From assembly GCA_017442155.1 (NCBI GenBank), contig JAFSAU010000005.1, positions 1-45,918 of the forward strand: a stretch of DNA of 45,918 nucleotides. The letters are read 5' to 3'. The position numbers and the translations under genes are program-made. The notes below the pieces were generated by a model that had not been told where the DNA came from, did no database searches, and saw nothing but the letters and a program-made list of their open reading frames with translations. Source of the stretch: Clostridia bacterium. Lineage in GTDB: Bacteria; Bacillota; Clostridia; UMGS1883; UMGS1540. Positions 34,710 through 44,800 of the stretch are shown here, in pieces. Position 1 is the first letter of the stretch. Every line of letters begins with the position of its first letter.

Positions 34710-37038
34710 ACGAACAGTAGATTTGCCGCACACCCATCATCGGGTGCAGGACGTTCTTATCCCAGTAGAAGCCGGACAGCTTACAATTTGTTCTATCCGC
34801 CGGAAGAGTGATTTCGCAGGAAAGCATGTCTCCTTCTTCCGATGCGCTGTACAATCCGACAAGCTCGTACCGACTACCGGTCTTTTCATAAAGTGCCGCA
34901 TAAAGGGTGCCGGATTCGTTCAGCTTTTTGCATTTCAGAGTCACCGTGCCTTCTTCCGGCAGGGCAGAAAGCACAGCACCGTCCTCATCCAAAAATACAG
35001 GTGCAAAGCCATCTTCCAAAACCTCTACGGAAAACACGTGGGCAGTTTGTGCGGAGAGGGTAACGCGGTCATCATACCAATATCCCACCGCTTCCGGGTT
35101 TTCTCCGTACGGCTCGGAAAGCGCATAGTACGACCATTCTTCCCCGAGCACCTCCGGAACGGAAATCTCTTTCGAGGTGGTGTTCGTATTAAGAAGCACC
35201 AGGTGCGTTTTATCTGCCGAAAGGCTCCACTTTATGCCGGATTCTGTCACACCGCCCGAAGGGGCCTGCCCCTCAAGGAAATGTGCGAATGCCGCCGCCT
35301 GCTCACCGCTTGCCGTCATATTCAGAAGACCGGAAAGCAGTGCCGAATTCCCTGTGATGGAATTTCCATCCGCTTCATAATACGGGTAAAAGCCTACACC
35401 GTCCGCACCTGCCATGAGTCCATCATAGAACATATAGCGAAGCATGTCAGTGGTTACAGGGATGGTACCATCCACTTTATGACAGCGCATCAGCGTATAC
35501 ACCGGGCGTTTCCCATGGGATGCTTCCTTCACGATAGAAACATTCTTGCCGTAGTCATACACATGATACCTATCCATACAGAATACATCGGCATACCGCT
35601 GTACATCCGCGAGAGAAAGAAAGTCGCATATATACACGGGGCGGTGCGGGTCAATGCTCCGGATGAGGTTATACGAATCGCGAAGCAACCCGTCGCGCTC
35701 ATCATGCAGGAGATTCGAGGAAGGCTCATCCATCACGCCATAGGCAAACACGGCAGGATGGTTTTTCACCTTCTCTATCAGTGCCTTTGTTGTTTCCACA
35801 TTATCCGGATACGCCGCCGGCTTCATTTCCCCATCTATCTTATTATAGAGGTTTACAATGGCCATAAGCCCTGCTTTCTCTACTTCCTTCAGGCGATTAA
35901 ACAGCGTGCTCGGATTCGTTGTAAGCCCAAGCTGCACCACATTGATGCCAAGCTTTTTCACCTCTGTCAGATTGGACTGGGTGATACTCCCCACATGATA
36001 GGCAATGACGGGATGAAACGTTTCCGCCTGCTGTGCAAAGGAATACGTTCCGTCTTCCTGCTCCGTAATCGTAAGCTTATGATAGTTACCGTCTGCATCG
36101 AGGGCGGTAGGCCTCGGCCAGACGCGCAGGATATGCTGTGCCGTATGGCTTTTTCCGTCGGTATCTATCATGGTGGCAGAGAAGGTATAGTCCTTCCCTT
36201 CTTCCATCAGAGAGACGCGGAAGCGGTAGGACACCTTGCCGTCCGTAAAGCCCGTGCCGTAGGTTTTTACCACGGTGCCGTCCGGCGCTGTAAGCGTAAA
36301 CCGTACCTTTACCGTGTCTGAGAAGGTGATGCCGCCGAGGGTCATCATCCGCTCATTGAGCGTTACGCTTGCATTGCAGTAGTCATCATCCGTATAATAA
36401 AATGCACTGTCGGTAGTAAAGTTAAAGGGCGGGTAAAGCGAATCGGACGTACGCATAAGAGAAACATTGTCAAACCAAACTGTTCCCGGTGCATACAGCC
36501 GCATATACACTTTCATATTCACCGTGTCATACGGTACTATGAAGTGCCACACCTTTTTTATCCATGCACCGTCGGTATCCGTTACAAACTCATCATTTAC
36601 GGTTCCTTCCTGGCTGGCTTCGTTTTCAGCGGTTCTGAATTCCACCTTGTAGCCCGCGCCCTTTTTGGAGGTTCCGGTTGAGACCTTCATCCATGTGGAA
36701 AGCTGATATTCTGCACCGGGCACCACGTTGTATGCCCAAAAGGATACGGAAGGCGCACTATCTCCGGTTTCTGAAATTTTCACACAGGCCGTGCCGGCGT
36801 TTTCATATGTGGCTCCCGCGGGCGAATCAATGATAGCCTTACCGCCCCAGATGCCGGGCGTAATCCAGCCGGCGGTTGGCATCGTACCATCGTTTTCTTC
36901 AAAGCCGCCGTTTGTGACGAGCTCACCCGTTCCCGACACGGGTAACTTCTCTTCCGCGTCTGCAGTTGCCGGTAGAACACCAATGCTGAAAACGAAACAG
37001 AAGCAAATGAAAAAGACTATGCACTTTGTTTTCACCAT
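34708..37038 (-). CDS. Secreted protein with CBM-like module and TIM-barrel-like domain, no SLH (protein C)
   Basis: A 776-residue secreted protein. Signal peptide to about residue 28, one CBM4/9-like module (37-200, V-T-N-G-G-F-E-E), Ig-like domain (205-308), barrel-like domain (340-600) with H-P-A-V-F-A-Y-G-V-M-D-E-P (D437, E438), a small beta domain, and a C-terminal domain (695-776). That last domain (T-L-Y-A-A-L-Y-E-K-T-G, L-S-G-F-Y-W-D-K-N) resembles the one ending the two short CBM proteins. At the presumed nucleophile site it has Arg518. There is no SLH anchor, so it may be released or bound through partners. It is divergent from an AraC gene. The ATG at 37038 has AAGGGAG upstream. 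Confidence 0.75.
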   Translation of the reverse strand: MVKTKCIVFFICFCFVFSIGVLPATADAEEKLPVSGTGELVTNGGFEENDGTMPTAGWITPGIWGGKAIIDSPAGATYENAGTACVKISETGDSAPSVSFWAYNVVPGAEYQLSTWMKVSTGTSKKGAGYKVEFRTAENEASQEGTVNDEFVTDTDGAWIKKVWHFIVPYDTVNMKVYMRLYAPGTVWFDNVSLMRTSDSLYPPFNFTTDSAFYYTDDDYCNASVTLNERMMTLGGITFSDTVKVRFTLTAPDGTVVKTYGTGFTDGKVSYRFRVSLMEEGKDYTFSATMIDTDGKSHTAQHILRVWPRPTALDADGNYHKLTITEQEDGTYSFAQQAETFHPVIAYHVGSITQSNLTEVKKLGINVVQLGLTTNPSTLFNRLKEVEKAGLMAIVNLYNKIDGEMKPAAYPDNVETTKALIEKVKNHPAVFAYGVMDEPSSNLLHDERDGLLRDSYNLIRSIDPHRPVYICDFLSLADVQRYADVFCMDRYHVYDYGKNVSIVKEASHGKRPVYTLMRCHKVDGTIPVTTDMLRYMFYDGLMAGADGVGFYPYYEADGNSITGNSALLSGLLNMTASGEQAAAFAHFLEGQAPSGGVTESGIKWSLSADKTHLVLLNTNTTSKEISVPEVLGEEWSYYALSEPYGENPEAVGYWYDDRVTLSAQTAHVFSVEVLEDGFAPVFLDEDGAVLSALPEEGTVTLKCKKLNESGTLYAALYEKTGSRYELVGLYSASEEGDMLSCEITLPADRTNCKLSGFYWDKNVLHPMMGVRQIYCS

Positions 37039-37069
37039 TTCTTCACTCCCTTGCCTTTATTACATTTGC

Positions 37070-37099
37070 ATTATAGCATCCACAATCCGTCTTTGTCTT
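37070..37099 (-). promoter_or_regulatory. Likely promoter of protein C
   Basis: Minus strand AAGACA (37094-37099), 18 bp, TATAAT (37070-37075), with TGC before the -10. The weak -35 suits a promoter that needs an activator, such as the divergent AraC protein. Confidence 0.5.
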
Positions 37100-37177
37100 G
37101 GATTTAGCGTTTTTTATAAGTAGAATGTAACAAATTACAACTTGATAAGCTTTTTCAATTTTTTTTCAAAAAACGTC

Positions 37178-37206
37178 TTTACTTTACGGGATAAAAATGA
37201 TATACT
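37178..37206 (+). promoter_or_regulatory. Promoter of the AraC gene in the SLH array
   Basis: TTTACT (37178-37183), 17 bp, TATACT (37201-37206) in the AAAAATGATATACTG block, an extended -10. Confidence 0.7.
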
Positions 37207-37274
37207 GGTATCAATAGATAGGTAAAAATAAAACGTATTGCACCCTAAATTACGAAGGAGGAATATTTGAAAAG

Positions 37275-38243
37275 ATGGCTGAACGCAATCTGTTACAACC
37301 TAAGCGACTGTTTTCAATAAGCAAATTCGTTTCGGCATATTATTTTGAATTTCTGCCGAATGAATCTTATACAAGTGACCGTATTCGTTCCTATGATTTC
37401 TACTCCGTCTTTTTCGTTGCACGCGGCGAACGCTATATTTGTGTTAATGGGGTTCATTATCATCTTTTTGACGGTGACATGATGCTGATTGCCCCACATA
37501 CACCCCATCAAATTCTACAGAGCGACAACTTTATTTCTAACGATTTTTGTTTCTATACCTTTACTTCAAAATCACCGAAGTTAAACAAACTGAAGAACAG
37601 GGTTTTCTCGCTGAACAATAAAGAGCGTTCACTGTTCCTGAACGCCATTTTCAGTATTATTCCCAGGATTATTCACATACGGGATGTACCTAATCTTTAC
37701 GGCTTTAGACTTAGCGAGGATGTCTCGCCGGATGTTCTGTCTCTTTCGGTACAGTACATGGAGCTTTTACTCACAACTCTTTATCTTGATAGGTATAATC
37801 TTCTTTCCGCCTCTCCGCTTCTGAATGTCAGTGCTACCTCTCAGGATACACCGGTTGACACGGACCTTACTGCACGCATAAAACAATTTCTTCTTGAAAA
37901 TATAGATAAGAAAATTTCGCTTACAGACGTGACGAGGCACATGTGCATGTCGCTCTCCGGTTTAGAAAAGAACTTCAAGAAAGATACGGGCTACAGTATC
38001 ATTGAATACCTGAATGTTCTGCGCCTCAACCGTATTAAAAATCTCATCTTATATACGGACCAGAATCTGACCGAAATTGCAAAGCAAACGGGCTTTTCGA
38101 ACATTCAGTATTTTTCGAAATTCTTTAAAACACATACGGGATTTTCTCCCAGTGAATATGCAAAGCAAAGGGTGAAATCATCCCTGCATTCAGGGCGAAC
38201 ACTGAAGCTGGCAAATCCGAAGAACAGGACCAACCAAAATTAA
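37275..38243 (+). CDS. AraC-family regulator embedded in the secreted-protein array
   Basis: A 322-residue regulator with an N-terminal cupin-type sensor (V-A-R-G-E-R-Y-I-C-V-N-G-V-H-Y-H-L-F-D-G-D) and, after a mostly helical linker, an AraC DNA-binding domain from about residue 205. That domain shows I-S-L-T-D-V-T-R-H-M-C-M-S-L-S-G-L-E and ends F-S-P-S-E-Y-A-K. The ATG at 37275 has AAGGAGG 13 nt upstream, a rather long spacing. It is the only plus-strand gene among eight minus-strand secreted-protein genes, divergent from protein C and followed by a strong terminator, so it is the natural candidate to control the array. Confidence 0.87.
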   Translation: MAERNLLQPKRLFSISKFVSAYYFEFLPNESYTSDRIRSYDFYSVFFVARGERYICVNGVHYHLFDGDMMLIAPHTPHQILQSDNFISNDFCFYTFTSKSPKLNKLKNRVFSLNNKERSLFLNAIFSIIPRIIHIRDVPNLYGFRLSEDVSPDVLSLSVQYMELLLTTLYLDRYNLLSASPLLNVSATSQDTPVDTDLTARIKQFLLENIDKKISLTDVTRHMCMSLSGLEKNFKKDTGYSIIEYLNVLRLNRIKNLILYTDQNLTEIAKQTGFSNIQYFSKFFKTHTGFSPSEYAKQRVKSSLHSGRTLKLANPKNRTNQN

Positions 38244-38253
38244 CCGGGCACAA

Positions 38254-38293
38254 AAAAAGACTGTATCAAGCATTTTTTTGATACAGTCTTTTT
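38254..38293. terminator. Strong bidirectional terminator after the AraC gene
   Basis: A 16 bp stem (38254-38269 against 38278-38293) with AAAAA/TTTTT at the outer ends. It serves the AraC gene and could stop transcripts from protein D on the other strand. Confidence 0.9.
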
Positions 38294-38314
38294 ATTATCT
38301 ACGCACCTATCGGT

Positions 38315-38475
38315 AGGCTCCTCTGTGTAAGGGGAGCTGTCAGCGAAGCTGACTGAGGGGTTGTATTCGTCGAAAAACAATCCCTCCGTCACGGCAAGCC
38401 GTGCCACCTCCCTTTACACAAGGGAGGCTTAAAATACGGCGTTTTATTGGCTCCCTTGCCTAAAGGGAGGCTGAA
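38315..38475. repeat. MITE-like inverted repeat element
   Basis: Two half-units of about 50 bp face each other: one from 38316 with CTGTCAGCGAAGCTGAC at its centre, and one from 38377 starting ACAATCCCTCCGTC and ending AAGGGAGGCTT. Each has internal hairpins, and together they make a 115 bp imperfect palindrome. A third partial unit, GGCTCCCTTGCCTAAAGGGAG, follows at 38449. No transposase is present. A short related copy is at 28273-28320. Confidence 0.7.
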
Positions 38476-38509
38476 GATGGCTGCCGCATTTGCGGCGGTA
38501 GTCATGTCT

Positions 38510-41500
38510 TTATCGCGGGCGAAGCATTTCATCCCACCCGAATACACGAACGGTTTCATTGCCGGACAGCACCACCGCGCTGTTCTCCGGATAAAAAGTG
38601 ATGAGCTCCGGTGTGTCTCCGTAAAAAACATATTTTCCGGCCACACCTCCGCGCACTGTATACGTCATTCCGGGCTGGGGCACAAACACACGCTTATCCC
38701 CAAGATACAACCCTGCCGAAGAGCTTTCCGACCAGCTCAGCACCCGGTCTGCCAGCACTGCCGCATCGGCGCGACTTAACGTTTCCCCGGCAGAGATGCC
38801 GCCGCGGCTCTGAGCCGCCGCAAATGAAGCCTCTATATCTGCAAGTGCCTCCTGCAGCGTTTCTCCCGTAAACTGAGAGGAAAGCGCATCCGTGCAAAGG
38901 GCGATTGCAGCTGCAAGCGTGAGCGGTCCGTCTGTCACGTTCTGCATTTCCGTTTCTGTAACCGCAGAAAGAAGCTCCGCCATTTCTGCCTTTGTGAAGA
39001 AATCCTCCGGCGCAAATTCCCACCGGCTTTTTCCTTCTATCAGGCCGAGCCCGGCAAGACGTGCTATCTGCTGTCTCGCCCAGCCATACTCCCGTAAATC
39101 CTCAAAGGATGAACGATAAAGCGATGAGAAATTCATCGTTTGCTTTGGTGTGATTTTGAAAAGCACTGCTTCGACACCGTTTACGGTCAGGTTCAAGCTT
39201 TCACTACCCTTCAGGGTCTGCGCTGTCCTCCCCGCTATCACTTCGGCTGAATATTCTCCTATGCATATATCGCCTGCAAAGCTTTCCAGGGGAATGGAAA
39301 CCGTCTTGCTCTGTCCCTCCTTCAGACCCAGAACAATCATATACACACTGCCGCTGGACACCCATCCGGCATACCAATAGTCCGAATATTTCGCCTCGCA
39401 AAATGCCGGAGACTTATCGAAAACAAAATGGTCATATGCAAGCTCCAGCTCCTTTTCGCCAAAGGTGCAGAGCGCATTCCAGAGTGCACCGCCGTCGCGG
39501 GCGTTCCAGATTGGGACCTCACTTTTCCCTGTAGCCGGGTTTACATCCGAGTCGCTTATAGTATAGTACCCCACCGCTGCAGCACCGGAAAGAAGAGCCT
39601 GCCAGTTATTGTTTCGTCCGTCATCTGCAAGGGGCCATCTTCCGTGGGTTGTATAGTAGGTTTCCAGAAGCGAATACACCGGCTTTTTATATCCCACTGC
39701 TTTTCTGGCAAGCTCCGTGGATTTCGAGGCATTTTGTCCTTCGGCAGAGCTGTAGGGGTCGATGCAGAGAATATCCACATATTTTCCTGTTTCTGCGTAA
39801 TAATTACTTACCGCTTCCATTGCCATAACCGGATGCTTTTCATCCAGCATACGCAGGAGACGGAAGGAATTTTCCAAATCCTGCTGGGGGCTATTCAGTC
39901 CCAGAAACACCTCGTCCATTACCCCGTACCCAAACAACGCAGGATGGTTTCTGACGCGTTCATCCCCTACAATTCCGATGGTTCTTTCGATGTTTTCATG
40001 GCTTCCGGCCGGGGTCATACCATAATATAGAGCGATAAATCCCATAATGCCGGCCTCCTGCGCCTTATCGAGCGCGGCAAGAGCCTGCTCCGCCGTATTA
40101 AAGGCCCCCATCTGTACAACGTTTACACCGCTTTCAGCGGTTTTGGCGTAATGTCCCGTATTTACATGATAAGCATACACCGGGAAAAGCGGCTCCGTCC
40201 CGTTTTTCCGGTACACACCGTCCTTGCCGAGATACGTCGGCCGGTTGTATTTAAAAATCTGCTGTACTTTTTTCTCCATCACCGTACCATCTGTATTATA
40301 CAGCGTAGCCACTGCGACATAGGTTTTTTCTTTTACCTCCAGATGCGACAGCGGAAACGTAGCCGAAGCCTTTCCTGCCTCGCTCACAATTCCCTTTTTC
40401 TCCCATTTTACGGTATTCCCGTCAAGAATAGAAAAATCAACCTTAGCCGAAGAAAGATCCGGGAAATATTGAAGATTTACAGAGGAGGAAAGCTTGCCCT
40501 CGGTTTCATCCGTGTAAAAGAAAACGGAGCCGGTGTCAAATTCCAGCGGAGAAGGCGGATTTGTCATGCGAATTTTAACATTATCTATGTATCCCTCGGC
40601 ATTCACGGTTTCCGAGCTTTGCAGAAGCCTTGCAAGCACACTGGCTTCCCGTGCATTGGCCGGGGGATAAATTTTTTCCGAATAAAAATGCCATTTCCCA
40701 TCTGATTTCCCGCCGCTGAAATGCTTCCCTCCACAGCTGACTGCGCCGGGAAGCGAACGGTCCGTATAGTATTCCAGCTTAATGCAGGCATCACCGCCGG
40801 TGGCCTTATACCAGAAGCTAAGCTCATATTCCGCGCCGCCTACGAGGTTCTGCATCTGGGAATAAAACGGGTGCTTCAAGCCATTTCCGGCGGGTACAGA
40901 AATCCGGATGCAGTCGCTGCCGTCATGCGAAGCATTTTCTGCTACGGAAGCATACGGCGCGTGGGCGGCAGACCGTCCCCAGCCGGAAAAGCTTGTGCCG
41001 TTTGTCGATTCCAGAGCACCATTTGTCAGAATATTATCCGGCTGCCCTGCCACGGTGGATCCATCGCCGGATCCGGAGTAGCTGACCGCAAGGCTTTCGC
41101 GCAGGGCGGCCTCCTGCTTCAGCGTATCCCGGAACTCTACGGCAGTCTGTATGGTTTGCGGTGCTTTTCCTGCAAGGCACGCGCTGTCCACATGAAATTC
41201 AGCCTCCCCGTCCAGGCGAATGATAAACAGCACCCGCGTGGTTTCCGCTACTACTTTAAAGCTGTATTCCACTTTTGTCCACTCCGTGTCGAGTACAATG
41301 GACTGATAATAATAGTTTTTTACTGTGATATGGGTTGTGCCGGACGGCTTCTGACAATCCACATATAGCATTGGATTTGCCGTGCCGGACACTTTACGCA
41401 TAAAAGCTGAGAAGGTATAGGTTTCCCCGGGTACGAGGGTGGAAAATCTCTGCGTTAAATAAATTCTTCCACCCTCTTTTCCGGAAATGACGGCAAAATT

Positions 41501-41773
41501 CTCTCCATCCTTCGCATCCCCGCTTGCCGTCAGAAAAAAAGCACCTTCCTTTTTGATTTGATGAGAGGGTTCCCATCCGACAGGCACGCCGGACTCATCC
41601 ACAAGCTCCATGTCCCCGTTCAAAAGAAGGTTATATACGCCGTCCCCCAATTTCGACGGGTAAGCCTCCCGGTTTTCGGTGGGCAATGCCTCCGTATACG
41701 CGGCCTGCACAAGGGCCGGAAAAAGCATACTGAGCAGAAGAGCGCACAGCACAAGTGCTATTTTTCGTTTCAT
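38510..41773 (-). CDS. Secreted protein with CBM-like modules, TIM-barrel-like domain and decayed SLH region (protein D)
   Basis: A 1087-residue protein. Signal peptide to about residue 25 (A-L-V-Q-A-A), CBM-like modules at about 45-205 (L-L-N-G-D-M-E) and 245-405, Ig-like domain to 510, barrel-like domain to about 790 with H-P-A-L-F-G-Y-G-V-M-D-E-V (D620, E621) and P-V-Y-S-L-L-E-T (E704). These two Glu sit where clan GH-A acid/base and nucleophile are expected. The end (884-1015) is SLH-like in its first part (F-T-K-A-E-M-A), then degenerate, and is followed by a unique 60-residue tail. The ATG at 41773 has GGAGG 8 nt upstream. It is a close relative of protein E. Confidence 0.75.
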   Translation of the reverse strand: MKRKIALVLCALLLSMLFPALVQAAYTEALPTENREAYPSKLGDGVYNLLLNGDMELVDESGVPVGWEPSHQIKKEGAFFLTASGDAKDGENFAVISGKEGGRIYLTQRFSTLVPGETYTFSAFMRKVSGTANPMLYVDCQKPSGTTHITVKNYYYQSIVLDTEWTKVEYSFKVVAETTRVLFIIRLDGEAEFHVDSACLAGKAPQTIQTAVEFRDTLKQEAALRESLAVSYSGSGDGSTVAGQPDNILTNGALESTNGTSFSGWGRSAAHAPYASVAENASHDGSDCIRISVPAGNGLKHPFYSQMQNLVGGAEYELSFWYKATGGDACIKLEYYTDRSLPGAVSCGGKHFSGGKSDGKWHFYSEKIYPPANAREASVLARLLQSSETVNAEGYIDNVKIRMTNPPSPLEFDTGSVFFYTDETEGKLSSSVNLQYFPDLSSAKVDFSILDGNTVKWEKKGIVSEAGKASATFPLSHLEVKEKTYVAVATLYNTDGTVMEKKVQQIFKYNRPTYLGKDGVYRKNGTEPLFPVYAYHVNTGHYAKTAESGVNVVQMGAFNTAEQALAALDKAQEAGIMGFIALYYGMTPAGSHENIERTIGIVGDERVRNHPALFGYGVMDEVFLGLNSPQQDLENSFRLLRMLDEKHPVMAMEAVSNYYAETGKYVDILCIDPYSSAEGQNASKSTELARKAVGYKKPVYSLLETYYTTHGRWPLADDGRNNNWQALLSGAAAVGYYTISDSDVNPATGKSEVPIWNARDGGALWNALCTFGEKELELAYDHFVFDKSPAFCEAKYSDYWYAGWVSSGSVYMIVLGLKEGQSKTVSIPLESFAGDICIGEYSAEVIAGRTAQTLKGSESLNLTVNGVEAVLFKITPKQTMNFSSLYRSSFEDLREYGWARQQIARLAGLGLIEGKSRWEFAPEDFFTKAEMAELLSAVTETEMQNVTDGPLTLAAAIALCTDALSSQFTGETLQEALADIEASFAAAQSRGGISAGETLSRADAAVLADRVLSWSESSSAGLYLGDKRVFVPQPGMTYTVRGGVAGKYVFYGDTPELITFYPENSAVVLSGNETVRVFGWDEMLRPR

Positions 41774-41871
41774 TCTTAATTCCTCCATTTCTGAAGCCGC
41801 ACGGACGGAAACGCACACGATTTTATCGCCCGGAGCAGAGTGTCACCACCTGCCCGGCATTTTCATTTTCT

Positions 41872-44800
41872 CTACCCTAAGATTCTGTCCATAATGACAG
41901 CCGCTTCCGCGCGCGTTGTATTCCCGAGGGGGTTGATCGTTCCGTCTGCGTTTCCCCGAATCAATCCGGAAGCCACCATTGCGCTCACATGAGCTGCGGC
42001 ATAACTGGCAATCAGACCGCTATCACTGAAGGACGAAAGGTCGGCCATACCGGAAAGCTGCATTCCCCGGGAAATCATAGTCATCAGATCCTGACGGGTG
42101 ATATTGGCATCCGGGTTATACATATTGTCACCGATGCCGTTAATAATCCCTGCCGCCTTGCCCTGCGCCAGTTCCCTGGCGTAAGGATGGGTGGCGGGCA
42201 CATCTGCAAAGTTTTCGCCGGCCGCATTCGTAAGACCCAAAGTACGGACGAGGAAGGCCGCAAGCTCGGCACGGGTTACATTCTCGCCGGGGGCATATTC
42301 CCACTCGCTTCTGCCGTCCACAATATCGAGACTATCAAGCCGCGCAATCTGTTGCCGTGCCCAGGAATGATTTTCTAAATCCTCAAATGCAGTTGCACTA
42401 AGTTTTGAAAAATCAACGGTTTCCGAAGGCAATATTTTGAATAAAACAGCTTCTACACCGTTTACCGTCATATCCAGCGTTCCATTGCCGACAATGGGCG
42501 TTTTATCTGCCCGACCGGCAATTATCTCAGCTGTATATGCACCGATTTTAATGTCACCTGCAAAGCTCTGAAGCGGAATGGATACCGGCAGACTTTGTCC
42601 CTCTTTTCTTCCGAGAACAACCATATAAACACTGCCATCCTGCACCCAGGAAGAATACCAGTAGTCACTTCCGCGATACTCTGCGAAATCAGGTGTCAGA
42701 TTCTGCACAAAATGTCCATAAACCAAATCTTTTTCCACCGTGCCAAAGGTATAAAGCTCATTCCAGAGTGCGCCGCCGTCCCGGGCATCCCAGATTGCAA
42801 CGTCCTCCCCGTTTGCACCCACATCCGAATCCGAAATGGAATAATATCCCACAGCGGTAGCCCCGGAAATCAATGCCTGATAATTATTATTTCGTCCGTC
42901 ATCGGGAAGGGGCCAACGGCCATGGGTTGTATAATAGACTTCCAGAAGTGCGTAGACAGGTTTTTCGTAATTCACTGCTGCCCTTGCCGCATCACTACGT
43001 ACGGATGCACTTCCCACTTCTGCAGAGCTATAAGGGTCAATACAGAGAATATCCACATATTTTGCGGCCCAGCTATAATAATTTTCCATGGCTTCCATGG
43101 TCATAATGGGTCTGTTTTTATCCAGAGAGCGAATCAGACGGTAGGAATTTTCCATCACCTCATAAGGATTAGAAAGCTGCAGGAAAACCTCATCCATAAC
43201 GCCGTAGCCGAAAAGAGCCGGGTGATTCTGTACCCTGGGGTCACGCAGAATATCAATTGTACGATCGATATTCGTTTCATCTCCGGCCGGTTTCATGCCA
43301 TAATACAAAGCGATAAAGCCCATAATGCCGGCTTCCTGCGCAGCATCCAGTCTTTCCACCGCCTGGTCAGCGTTAGAGAAGGAACCCATCTGCACGAGAT
43401 TGATTCCGGCAGTGGCGGCCTTTTTAAAATGCTCGGGCCGGACATGATAGGCATAGACCGGATAAAAAGGCTCTGTCCCATTTTTCATATATACACCGTC
43501 AGCACCAAGCCAGGCCGGACGCGGATACTTAAATATATTCTGGGTCTGTACATCGGCAACACGTCCGTCAGGATAATATACGGTTGCTTCCAGGCAATAG
43601 GGGTGTTCTGTTTTCGTAAGGTTTGCAAGGTCAAAGGAAACAGAAGCCTTTCCTTCCACCGCCTGCACAGTGCCGCTTTCCCAGATTTTTGCATCCATGT
43701 CATAAAGGCAAAAATCCACATTCGCATGAGAAAGCTCCGGGAAGAAGGGCAGATTCAAGTTCGCAGTAAAGGTGCCGCTTTGCATATCTTCATAGTAGAA
43801 AATCTGGTTTGTGTCCAGCTTCATGGCAGAGGGTGGCATCGTCATGCAAACTGCAATATCGTCCAGATAAACTAAGGCATCTTCTTCCCCGCTTTGCAAG
43901 AGACGCGCCAGTACTGTCATTTCCGCTGCATTTTCTGCGGGATAAAACTTGATACTTGCTTCGTGCCACTGTCCGTCATAAATATAATTTTCGGCACGGG
44001 CATGAAGACTACCGGTAGAGCCTGCACCGGGGAGGCTTCTGTCGGACCAGTATTCCAGCTTTACAACCGGCACCGCACTGCTTCCCGCAGTGATTTTATA
44101 GCGATAAGAAACCTGATATTCTGCACCGCCCGTGATTTTTACATCCTGCGAATAATAGGGATTTTTAAGTCCATCCTCTTTTCCTATGGAGAAGCGAAGT
44201 GCATCACTGCCGCCGTGCCCTTCGCCTTTTGCAAGGCTTCCAAATGCGGAAAACTTGTCTAAAAGCGACCAATCTTCCGGCACAGTGCCATTATTCGCTT
44301 CAAAGCTGCCGTTTTTTAGAATGTTTTCGGGCTGACCGGAGGCAGGCGCATCCTTTACGTACTTTTCACCAAAGGTCTTTTCTACCCGCCGGCTTGCCGC
44401 TTTTTCCGCTGCAAGCTTTGCACGGAATTCTATGCCGAAAGCCATGTCTGCATCCACAGAGCCAGTGCACTGCACATTATCCCAATGCATTTCCCCGCCA
44501 CCGATTAAACGAAGCATGAAAATCAGACGGGTGGTTTCTGGCGGAACTGTGAATGCATGGGTTACATGCTTCCATTTTCCTTCCTCTGTTTCCAGCTGAA
44601 CCTTCACCGTTTCAATGGTTTCATGGGAAGAGCCGGACGGCTTCTGACATTGAATGTTCAGCGAAGCATACCCTGCCGTTTCCGGCATTTTTCGGACATC
44701 TGCCGAAAAGGTGTAGGTTTCACCGGCTATAACGCCGGTTACTGTCTGGGCCACATAAACAGAAGAGGTTTCTCCGAAAAACCGCAGAAAATTATTGCCC

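Noticed and set aside
34723..36321. Open frame of 532 codons on the plus strand across protein C
   Set aside because: It lies wholly antisense to a well-supported gene, has no ribosome binding site, and its composition (many His, Cys, Arg) is that of a mirror frame. The same holds for the long frames at 42595-43875, 29519-30517 and 2852-3703.
38315..38475. CRISPR array
   Set aside because: The repeated units are inverted, of unequal length and without regular spacers, and there are no cas genes.
38447..38779. Plus-strand frame of 110 codons
   Set aside because: It crosses the repeat element and the antisense of protein D; no ribosome binding site or recognisable domain.
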